Origin: Polytrichum commune
Taxonomy: Eukaryota; Streptophyta; Polytrichopsida; Polytrichales; Polytrichaceae
Length of the DNA: 60,000 nucleotides
Reading direction: 5' to 3'
NCBI GenBank assembly: GCA_950295325.1
Contig: OX485807.1
Location: forward strand, 4,716,501 to 4,776,500
The notes beneath the pieces are model-generated. The model did no database searches. It was not told the origin of the DNA and saw only the letters and a program-made list of their open reading frames with translations. This document shows, in pieces, positions 37,200 to 46,906 of this stretch. Position numbers and translations under genes: made by a program. The stretch's first letter is position 1, and every line of letters begins with the position of its first letter.

Positions 37200-39560
37200 T
37201 GTTGGGAGAGTGTGAGCCCAAAACGGTGCCCACATGTGTGGTTAACCTCAAAAGTTATTAGGATTTGTTCTTTTTTTTATTGTGATTGCTATTTCAAAAC
37301 TAAAAAGAGTGTAACCCTTGGGTTTGTTGTGTTTTTGTGTTAACAAGTGATCTACGTCATTTGTGTGTTGAGAGAGGGTTAGTGTTAATTAGATTTAGTT
37401 AAAGTGATTGTAGTTAGTACTTTTGTTATTAGGAAAGGGAATGCGAGCTTGGGGCTTAAGGCTGGGTTAGGTGCCCGAATTGGGCTTGGAAGCTGCCCAC
37501 ATTGGGACCGGGGGGCTGGTTGAATTAGGCTGTGGCCTTGTTAGAATCAGGTAGGGGTAGGCCTTGCAATTCGGAGCAACACTAGATTCTCGGATGGATC
37601 AGCTGCGGGGTAGCCAAGAGCGGTAGCTCGCTGTTGGGACACTCTCTCGATTTTTGAAGGTGGGTAGCCGAATGTGACGCTCCTGAGAGAAGATTGAGGC
37701 TCAAGGCCGAAGCCGAAGCCACTTGTGAGCCCAAAATGGTGCCCACATGTGGTGATTAACTCTTCGAAACCAATTTTAGTTGACTTTGATGAGTGATGAT
37801 TATTCACAAAACATAAAAAGAGTGAAGTGTGGTGTGGATTTAACTTTAGGCATTAGGTGGTGTTCTGTGATTAGTTCAAGGTTTGATTTCAATAAGAGTA
37901 TGCCTTGATAATGTGAGTACGGGGTAAGGTGAAGCAAGGTGAGCTCCGCGGGTTAAATGCCCACTTTTGGATCCATCTTGTTAGTTTAGGAAGAAGGAAG
38001 CTTGGTGGATGGGGATTAGTCCCTACTTTGAAGGAGAAGGTTAAGGGATTGTGATTGGAGGTGCTAATCCTCTCACCCTATCCTCACCTCTCTCCCTCTC
38101 TCCCTCTCTCCCTCTTTGCTACTTAAGGTGTTTTTTCTCTCATTTACCTCTCTCTCCATCAAGCGCTCTCAAGGGAGCAAGCTCTTAAGAGCTTGAGCCA
38201 CGTGTGTGGGTTATTAGTTTTTAGTGAAGTTAGTTAGTTAAGCTCTCTCTCGATGCCTCCCAAACGAGTGAGCTCTTAGAGCTTGAGATTGCCTAGGAGG
38301 ATTAGGTAGTTGTTAGCGAAGTTAGTGTGGTAGATTAGTTCATTGATTAAGGAGAAAAGAAAAAAGAAGAAGAAGAGATTAGAGAACATTTGATTAGGGG
38401 ATAAGGTGGCTGTGCTTAAAGGCAGCTAGGTACTGTTACCGGCTCAGCTGGTCGAAGGCATCAGAGTGCAGCTAAGCTGCTTAGTGGCAAACCATCATTA
38501 GGAAGTTTAGGGGTTAGTAAGGCTGAGCCCAATTAGTGGGTGTTAGCACATTAAGAACTCAATCACAATAGGCCATTTTAGTGGTGGCTAAGTAGTTAGA
38601 TTCATTTAGGCTAGTTGGTGCCACGTGTGGGTTGTATGAGTGTGTAACCATTGAGAAAAGTGTTTTTCAACACTTGCACCTCTTGGTCAAAATAACTCAC
38701 TTGCATTATTAATGGAGAATGTGGAAGATTCTTGCAATGACAAGAAAAAAGGAAGTGAAGATTAAACGAGCAAGGGGAATGTCCCTAAGGGCATGTGTGG
38801 CTAAAGCCGCGGGTTGGACTCTTGAGAAAGCCAACTCTACCACAAGCCAAGAGGCTAACATTAATAAAGCACAATGAGTTGAAACGACCTGTGAATATTA
38901 CCTTGCACATGGTTCAAGGTTGTAGGAGATACATGTGATTCTCAAAGCCATCACCCGGACTAGGACGCTTAAGGGTGGTGGGTTTGGCCTCACACCACTG
39001 AATTGAGTGAGGGTATAATGAGGAGCTCATGGGAGGAGATTGCAGCTCAAGGCCGAAGCCTGGAGCCGCTGAGCGGGGAGTGAAGGCCGAAGACCACCGA
39101 AACGAGGCCACATGTACCTTGACGGGCAATGACGGGTCTGACCCCGAGCCCAAACAACGTAGAATGCCGGAGCCATGGGGGGGACTGAGACCGAATTAGG
39201 GGTAGGAGTTAGTAGCATTTAGGCTAAATTATGTTGTAGGCTAACATGAAGTATTAAGCTAGGGAATTATTTTATTAGAGAGTGAGGGCCACAAGGTGTT
39301 AGAAGGTGACATTAGGGGGGTTGAACTTGTGGTTGAGGTGTGTGGGGTGGTGATAGAGTGTGCTAATAGGGCCATAATAGAGAAGAGTGTTTTTAAACGC
39401 TTGTACTCTTATCGGGAATAAACTGGTGTGCCAAGATTGATGTGAAATGCAAGGGAGGTTAATGACGTTGGAAAAAATGGAATTAGACAAGCATGAATGT
39501 GAGCCCCATGCCCTCACCCGGACTACGACACATAAGGGTGGGTGGTTTGGCCTCACAAAG
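37200..39560. repeat. Complex of diverged local duplications
   Basis: Three repeated pieces are visible. First, 37205-37310 and 37720-37830 share 'gtgagcccaaaa-ggtgccc' and a trailing 'taaaaagagtg'. Second, 37685-37720 and 39033-39060 share 'ggctcaaggccgaagcc'. Third, about 38650-38990 and 39380-39560 share 'agtgtttttcaac/aaac-cttg' and 'tcacccggactac/agga'. A CTCTCC minisatellite lies at about 38086-38118, and 38160-38330 contains a duplicated 'gagctctta-gagcttgag' block. This looks like an old rearranged repeat, perhaps LTR-derived; no coding domain is recognised. Confidence 0.5.
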
Positions 39561-42500
39561 AGGTTTTTGGTGTTTTTGATGGGTGGAGGAGTAAAGTTTG
39601 TATATATTGGATCCATTTTTTATCATTTGCATTGGGTGCTTGGGGGGTGTTGTTGTGGATTTGCCCGTGGAGGAGGATGTCTCTATTGAAGTCCCTTGTG
39701 AGGAGCACTTGGTGTGTGGGTTGATGCTTTGTAATGATTGTGATTTGGGTTTGGATTTCACGGATGAGGTACAAATTGTCATTGTGTGATGGCATGTATA
39801 GGTTTATGGTGAGGAGTGGTGTGAGACGCTTGTGGCTATTTTGAAGGCTTGTGGCACTACAAAGAGGTAGGGGTACTTTGACATGGTCCCCATGATATTA
39901 TTTTTATTTTTATTTTTATTTTTTTGTTTTTGTTGAAGCCAACAAGGATGAATAGTGTTTAGTGATTTTTCTTTCATACATGGGAGTTGTGTCACTTTTC
40001 TGTCGTGCAAATGATCCGTGAAGTTTTCCTTATATTTTTGGTTACTCAATAGATATGGATATTATGTTTATTCATTAGATATAGAATCCATTCAAACTTG
40101 CTCATTAGATATAGATTTCATGTATATGATTGAATGCACATGGAGGAATATTCTCTCTTAGTTTAGTTTAAAGATCTTCTTACAATGATCTATTTCCCCT
40201 CTTCTAAATTGTTATATTTTGGCTACTCATTCAAACTTACTCAGTAGATTTTATTTTTAATATTGAATGTCCATAGAAGAATGTTCTATGTTTGTTTAGT
40301 TTTAGAGTCCTTCTAGGTATAGGTCTAGATGCGAGTCACCTTTCTAAGGTGGGAGAGAGGGAATTATTGCATACAAGTGTGTCTTTCATTCATCCAACAT
40401 AGAAGCACTAAAATAGTAAAGGGTCCATGATTGTCTATTTTTAGTATATATATATAATATATAGGTTAAAAACCCTAAATTAGTATCATTTAAGTCATTT
40501 GAGATGAATTTGCCAAAAATCTATAGGGGACAAGTTTGAATGTTGAATGAATGAGAGGTACTTGATAAATCCTTACATTTGGAGGTAATCGTGTCCTTCT
40601 CATATAGAAAGTTTTGAAGCACTTTAGTGTACATGTGTAGTGCAACGAGTTAGTGGAAAAGGAACCCAAGTGGGGCCCACGAGGTTCAAAGTTTGAGGGT
40701 TGTTTCACACTATGGCCGAAGGTCGAAAGGCTGTTGTTTTCCACTAATCAGGTTGCAAAAAAACAAGAATTCGGCCTCTCGACCCTTCACACTAAACTTA
40801 GAGGCCAAAGTTCAAAGGCCGTTGCAACTTAACATGCCTTCATGGCAATACTTTTTTACCAAGGCGATGGACTCTTGAAGGAAGTTTGGGTTGGATGGGA
40901 ATGGAAACCCAAACTATGGTCAAGAGGCCGTCATTTTTTTAAATAAAAGAATCAAACATTGACATGATCTTGGCTGTTAGATTGGAGTGGTTGTTTTGGG
41001 GAGGGAGTAAAGTGGGATGCTCCTTCTTCCTTTGGACTTTGGGCTTGGCCTTTGGAGGCTGCAATTCCTATATTTTATTTGTTATTTTCAGTCCATTTCT
41101 TTGGACTCTCCACAAATTTTGGCCGTTCAATCCCACGGCCTCTCAACTTGGATGGCCATATTGTGAAGTGGCTTCGAATCCCTTGGCCACTGCCTTAACT
41201 TGACCTTGTAGGTACTTAATTATAAGCTAAAGGTATAGTAGGTGGAGGCCTACCACTTGTGTATGTTCTTTGATGAGATAATTGTAAATATTGAATGTAT
41301 AAAATTACCATTGGAATTTATCGACAAAAATTACCACCCATAATTACCCCAAACAACAAAAATGACCTTGTCGAAATGAAAAATCTGTCAATATTTCAAA
41401 ATAAAAAATTGAGAGTGGCCGTGTCCAAATTGAAGATTGGTCTAGATGATTGATGACTAACATAGATGGGCTCAATGGAGCACACATGTCATGCTTGGTC
41501 ATATGTGTCCTACTAGTGTTCAAAAAGATGTCATAAGGACCCAACTTTCCTATTAGTGTAGGTAGTGTGATATGTTATTTGGGATGGGGATTTTGATTAT
41601 GTTGTCAAAGGTGTAGAGCTTTTGTGTATGCTAGGACTCCTTTGCATGGGAGGTTCTCATGTGGTGTATTCTTATTTATTTACTTTTGTTGACATTCATG
41701 TTGTTTATGTTGTTGTATAATGTTCTGAATTTGGGAAACTTGTTGTCTATGTATGTGGTTGATTTGAGTTTGGTTAGTTTGGTTGCTTGTAGCAAGTTGA
41801 TCTTGGGTTTACAATGGACAGAGTCTATGAGTTCCATAATGGCGGGAAGGCTAGAGTTGATGTAGATTGTGTTCCATGTGATGATGTGGGTGTTGGTGGT
41901 ATTGGTGGTATATGGGTGTAATTGGGGCCACTTGTCATGTGTGAGATAAGGAGTAGGTGTAAATCTCATGACCGGGTGGGTACATTTGGCGATTGTTGTG
42001 TGGAGTCTTTTGAGGAGGAATGGGAGGTGTTGCTCTAAGATTTGTTGAGTGATAATTTTGTATTTGGCTATTCTTTGGTTGATGTAATTGTAGGCGATGA
42101 TTGTGTGTGGGGGGGGGGGGCATGCAATGTTGTAGTGTGTTGTGGGCTAGTGCCGCTAATTGTCTAAGTACAATGAGGCACATGGGGTCTAGGTGTCTAG
42201 AAAGTTGGTGGTTCATTGTTGTGGTGTTGGGCTAACGGTGATTATGAGTACATATAGGAGGTGGTGTGTTGGGTAGTTTTAGAGGAGGAAATTATGTCAC
42301 CGGAGGTGTGGTAGGTTTGTATTTGTGGGAATTTGGTGAGATATGTGGTTTGAACATGTCTTTGAGGTATGTGTAGTGGGGTTTGAACATTAAGGTGTTA
42401 GTAATGAAGTAGTGTTTTTGTCTTTGTGTGAATATTTGTGGGAGTTCGGTGAGGATTTGTGTGAATGGGTTGGGGTTAGTTTGGATGTCTTCCCTTGAAG

Positions 42501-43661
42501 TACAAGTGTTTAAAGATTTGCGATGTGGATAACTAATTTTGTATTTGTTGGGTGTTGAAGGTGGGTATTCTTGATGATGTAGAAGGTTAGTGAAATAGGG
42601 ATTCGTTCAAAGGGTATGTCGAGGGTGTAGGCTTTCTGTTTTTATTTGTGTTGTACATATTTGGTGGGAGTATGTAGATGTGGTGGGGAGTAAGAGTAGG
42701 AAGGGGATTGTGATTGTTTGTACGATTATTGGGTAGCTTGATGTGACCAATGATGGGTTGAGTATGTTATGAGTGATATGCTTACAGGTGGCATGTGATA
42801 AGGTGTTAGCAGTGGTAAGGAGGTGGTTTAGTAGGGGGAGAGTGATGATTAACGGTGTTAGTTGGCGTACATGTTGTATGCACCTTAGACCTTTGATTCG
42901 TGAGTGAGTTGTCATGGTGCGACTTTGTGGCGACTTATTGTGGTGCATTTTTGTGGCATGGTTGTGTATGTGGGATAGGAGGGGGTGGGTTGATGATATA
43001 TTGTGAGCATACATCTAGGAAAGATAAGGAAAATCCAAGGAGGGAGCTTGTATTCTTTATTGAGGAGGAGGTAGAGGGTAAAAGATACAAAACAAAATTC
43101 CATTAAAAATTGGTGGGTTGCTGGTGAAGTCAGGTGGTGCTTGAAGTTGGAGAGTAGTGCAAAGTGAAGGGGGGGGGGGCTCTCATGTCGGGTCACTGTG
43201 GAATGGGTGGGACTAACCTTTGTAGGACTTCCGGTGCAGAGCTGGTCAAACCATGGACAACACCTTGCATTTGGATGTTTGATTGTTGGGAATTCTTGAG
43301 CTAGCATTCCAAAGAGTGCTTGAAGGTTGGCGGTGTGGTGAGTGATGGTTGCCATGCTTGCCTCATGTCTCCGATCCATATGAATGTTGATGGCGGTGGT
43401 GAGGGTACCAAACTCCTCATCGAGCTTGTCTTGAAGTTCTTTCACGAATTTGGAAAGATGTTTTCCCGTGATGAGTGGGTTGGTGTTGGTGACATTGCCC
43501 ATGACTTGAACCTTGTCCGCGAGTGCTTCACATATGGGTGTATGTGCAAGTCTCATCACCGTCTTGATGGGGATTGTGCCATCGATGCTACCATAATGCA
43601 TGATGAAGTCCACTTGACGTCTGAGGATGTATCTCGATTTGTGAAGCCACTCCGTATACAC
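39553..43661 (-). pseudogene. Decayed non-LTR-like retroelement with endonuclease-like segments
   Basis: The minus strand is C/A-rich with many broken, protein-like frames. From 5' to 3': 43661 to about 43200 encodes a helical segment with KHLSKFVKELQDKLDEEFG. About 42300-42640 contains frames with QIFTQRQKHYF. 41969-41676 contains TWNT, LPAIMELIDS and KINLLQATKLT, resembling the start of an exonuclease-endonuclease-phosphatase domain. After a gap, 40049-39553 contains SKYPYLFVVPQAFKIA and HQVLLTRDFNRDI; the latter resembles the GDFN catalytic motif with Gly changed to Arg. The gap at about 40060-41670 includes a dispersed repeat shared with 17565, suggesting an insertion. No reverse transcriptase core was recognised, so the class is inferred. 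Several frameshifts make it non-functional. Confidence 0.5.
40364..40580 (+). repeat. Dispersed repeat, copy 2 (partner 17565-17790)
   Basis: It shares the same ordered landmarks as 17565-17790, plus an internal (TA)n at about 40447-40460. It lies between the two endonuclease-like pieces of the retroelement relic and may mark what interrupted it. Confidence 0.5.
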
Positions 43662-44650
43662 CGCGACATTGAGAAATTATATATGGCACCATCCCTCTTG
43701 CTTATTGGTATGTGGTGGGGGTGGTGTCGAAAGTCACTGTGACAATATTGTCCATGCCAAAAATTTGTTTGATGGCTATGTCTCTAGAGATAATAGGTTA
43801 TTCCACACTTGCTTGTGTAACATAGTTGAAAAATGAGGGAAACTTTGTGTCGGAGTGTGCCTTACATAGCTCCATTAGTGACAAGTTTGCATCAATATTT
43901 GAGAATGTAGTATTGGCGAGTTTCAAGTCTTTAAAAGTTGGAAAACATTAAAGTAAATCCTATAGAATGACAAAAGGCGTGGGTCCCGACTCATGGCTAC
44001 TTGAATGAGCAGTCAAGGCCAATTTGAGGCTTTGACATGTGCACATCCTTGTATGTGATTGGTTTGATCCACTAAATCCACTCCAAGACCATTACGAGAT
44101 GAAGTCAAGCCATTCCTTGAAAATCATATTCTAATGAGGTGAAATTATATTCTAATGCACTAATAGACAAAATTTGACATGGCCCGAGTGAAGAGCATTG
44201 AGTTAGATCAAAATGGAATCCAATTTGCTTCCTTGTTGCCGTGTCAAAGTTTCCTCCCCACATGTCAAACTCGGTGGTCAATGATAATCCTGATTGCATT
44301 ATAAGTGGAGCATGTCCACAAAAATACATCATTCGCAACACACTTGAGCAACTTAGCAATCAACTTGAGTGATAATCTCGCCACACATTCTCTCGGTTCT
44401 CATTATTATGTGAACTTAATTCTTTGCAGGCAGACAAGTTCCACACAATTGTTTCTCTAGTTTGCTCATGACAGTCCACCGTTGACATGACCTCTTATGT
44501 TGTCTGCCACTTGTTGAGATGTGCAATTGCTCAGCCTCTGGTCCTTGGTTCTAGCTTCGGGTGTCGTTGTAAAGTTTAGTAGGAGCTTGAGGTCAAAGAA
44601 GGAAATTTTTGCCCAGCTTGCGAGTTGGATAGAAATCTTAGAATACTCAC
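43662..44650. other. AT-rich intergenic stretch
   Basis: I see no supportable gene or element boundary. Confidence 0.4.
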
Positions 44651-44652
44651 TA

Positions 44653-44990
44653 CACAAAATATGATATTTAGTGTTTGATTAGATTTAGTGTTTTACCACC
44701 CTACTCTGCTCAACACTAATTTTCAATTCTTTGATAATTAGTGTTAGACATAAATGCGCCGCCGCCGCCTTCCCTGTTGCCACCTCTTTCCTGTGAAACA
44801 ATCAATCGCCTTCCATGTTGCCACCTCTTTCCTACTAAACACTAAATTCGTGCATGTAACTTTCACATATTACCATAGATGATATTTAGCGTTTGAGTTT
44901 ACATTTAATGTTACTTACTTTCATAGGGTTAGTGATATTTAGTGTAGTGTTCGCATTTAGTGTATCTAACACTAAATATCATATTTAGTG
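44653..44990. mobile_element. MITE family 1, copy C, with internal duplication
   Basis: The 338-bp copy has ends CACAAAATATGATATTTAGTG and CACTAAATATCATATTTAGTG, flanked by TA at 44651-44652 and 44991-44992. It is very close to copy A, including the CCG triplets, but carries an extra tandem duplication of a 'cgccttcc-tgttgccacc' block (about 44766-44835), which accounts for its extra length. Confidence 0.88.
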
Positions 44991-44992
44991 TA

Positions 44993-45765
44993 GTTGTATA
45001 ATTCTATGATAGGACTCGTGTGTGGTAGTGGACAATTGCGGCGGATCACCCCTGGACATTGTGCTTATGGTAGGAAACGACATTTCCACCATCATAAGGC
45101 AATTTGTGATTTCTTTTTTCTTGCTAGAATTGACAGAGTTTGGTTGGGATAAATAAGATTGTGGAGTAGGAGCTGGAGGTTGAAGAAGGAATTCCATCGA
45201 GCATGTATGTTGGATAGAAATCTTACAATACTCACTAGCTGTGAAATCCCGTGACTTGACTTGTGTGGCAGTGGGAGAAGCGACAGAGCTAGAATTGCGA
45301 GTCTCTTGATATCGTCACTTTGTTGTTTGACACTTCGCATGCACTACAACCTCTGGATGTTTTAGTCTTCAAGCCATTTAAACAACATTTCCACCAGTAC
45401 CATGATTTTTGGACCTCAAGGATTTTAGGCCAAGTTGCAAGAAAAGAAACTCTTGCTCATGGGGACTCTCTAGTGCTCAAATCCACACTCTCAGAATCTA
45501 ACACTCAAAGTGGCTTCTCAGCCACATGGATTTACCCTTGAATCCAGAGTCAATGAATAATTGTTGTGATGTACATTGTTTTGGCAAAAATCAAATTCAT
45601 TAGAGAATAACGGTGTAAATAGGTTTACAATGAGCTAGAAAATTTAAATGACATGTGAGTTACATGATTATGGGCTGGAGATTTAGATAAGAAGGATTAC
45701 AAGAGATCATAGCTTGATAGGAAAGGTCATAACACTCTGGCCAAGCACATGAAAAAAACTTAGTA
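44993..45765. other. Intergenic stretch
   Basis: A short plus ORF at 45320-45541 begins with HALQPLDVLVFKPFKQHFHQYHDF in pieces. This resembles the 'LQPLDVxxFxPxK' signature of pogo/Tc1-type (DDE_1) transposases, so it may be a scrap of a second DNA transposase. There is nothing else to support a gene. Confidence 0.45.
45320..45541 (+). pseudogene. Fragment of pogo-like DDE transposase (tentative)
   Basis: The translation carries SHALQPLDVLVFKPFKQHFH. In pogo/Tigger-type DDE transposases the sequence after the second Asp is typically a 'T..LQPLDVgvF.plK' segment, so the match is specific though short. About 20 to 30 residues are convincing; the remainder of the frame (QVARKETLAHGDSLVLKS) is less so. 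No start or catalytic residues are present, so this is a remnant at best. Confidence 0.55.
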
Positions 45766-45788
45766 TAAGGGGCGGTTTACACTATGGA

Positions 45789-45840
45789 CCATGAAGTCGT
45801 CCCACGTAAGAGGCCTATTTTGCGTGGGACGACTTCATGG
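45789..45840. repeat. 18-bp perfect hairpin in the PIF-like element
   Basis: CCATGAAGTCGTCCCACG (45789-45806) pairs perfectly with 45823-45840 across a 16-base loop. It starts within the terminal repeat, so the left end folds on itself as well as pairing with the right end. Confidence 0.85.
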
Positions 45841-46187
45841 GACGACTTCCATGGTCCGAGTTACTAAAATATTAGTTTTCATGGTTCATGGGCCCTTCAC
45901 TAGGTGTAAACCAAATGTGGACCATGAAGAATGACCATGCACCAAAAAGTGGAGGTGCTGATTTTTTTAATACATGCCCAAAAAAAGGCAATTTTGAAAA
46001 AAAATTAAGTTTGATCATTCCTTGTCTTCTCTTGGGCTTCACTTGTCTTCACTTCTTGTTAAATGTGTCGAAGATGTGGCTTGCAAATCTTCTCACAACA
46101 ATTTTTTTTAAATAAAATAAAATGAGCAATTTAATTTGTACATGCTCAATGTAATTTACATGTGACATGTACCTTGTGTTGTCACTA

Positions 46188-46291
46188 CACTAAATAGGAT
46201 ATTTAGTGTTTGATTATATTTAGTGTTGTTACCACCCTACCTTGCTCAACACTAATTTTTAATTCTTTGATAATTAATGTTAGAAGATTTC
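46188..46291. mobile_element. Truncated MITE family 1, copy D
   Basis: The left end CACTAAATAGGATATTTAGTG and the next 80 bp match copies A to C, preceded by TA at 46186-46187. The similarity stops after 'aatgttagaag' and no right end is present. It is nested inside the PIF-like element. Confidence 0.8.
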
Positions 46292-46390
46292 CCATTGCAC
46301 TTCTTTTGACTACCCTGATCTACAATCACTAAACCACTACAGATTTTTGTTTTTTGTTTTGCAACTGCATTTTGTAAGAATATTGGGGTT

Positions 46391-46443
46391 TGTAATATAC
46401 CGTTGGAAAGGTATTTTCAAGACCTTTCCAACAGTATATTACA
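46391..46443. repeat. 22-bp hairpin with 9-base loop
   Basis: TGTAATATACCGTTGGAAAG plus GT pairs with 46422-46443 with one mismatch. The stem resembles a small-RNA precursor in shape, but no expression can be inferred. Confidence 0.75.
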
Positions 46444-46906
46444 AGGCCCAAAATTCCAAACATTACATTTGGTAGACCAAAAAAACAAATCTGCACTTGA
46501 ATTCTTGAGTTCTAGATGTCCCGCGTTGTTTGGTGAAACACATGTGAGCCGGTTTAAGGGGTAGGGCAAGGTAGTGCTGGTATGTCTCATGGGCTATGGT
46601 ATAATTAAGGTGCTTAAAAGGTAGATTCATTAAAAATTTATTGAAATGGTATTACTCTGACATGGGCCCTTGCCTTTTCCTACCAGACCACCTCGCTTGC
46701 CTCTCTCAACGCAAAACCCGTTGGACCATGTCAGTGCATTTATTAGGCCTTAAAAATTATATTTTGGGGACCTCGACCTCCATGGTCCCTCTGCCATTTT
46801 TTCCTTAGTGTAAACCGAAGTTGTCCTGGGAGAACTTCAACAGCCAATCAGCTGCCTTGTAGAGCCCTGGTCCAACTTCATGGTCCATAGTGTAAACCGC
46901 CCCTAA

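Larger units (their letters stand above)
45769..46903. mobile_element. PIF/Harbinger-like element with TAA duplication
   Basis: The ends GGGGCGGTTTACACTATGG (45769) and its exact reverse complement (ending 46903) continue through ACCATGAAGT. TAA flanks both sides (45766-45768 and 46904-46906). A TAA/TTA duplication with G-rich ends is typical of PIF/Harbinger elements. The 1135-bp interior has no transposase. It holds two strong hairpins (45789-45840 and 46391-46443) and a truncated family 1 MITE (46188). Confidence 0.85.

Noticed and set aside
39553-43661. Functional gene in the 249-codon ORF at 42912-43661
   Set aside because: The second half changes to low-complexity sequence, the neighbouring frames are broken, and the strand composition matches the decayed retroelement.
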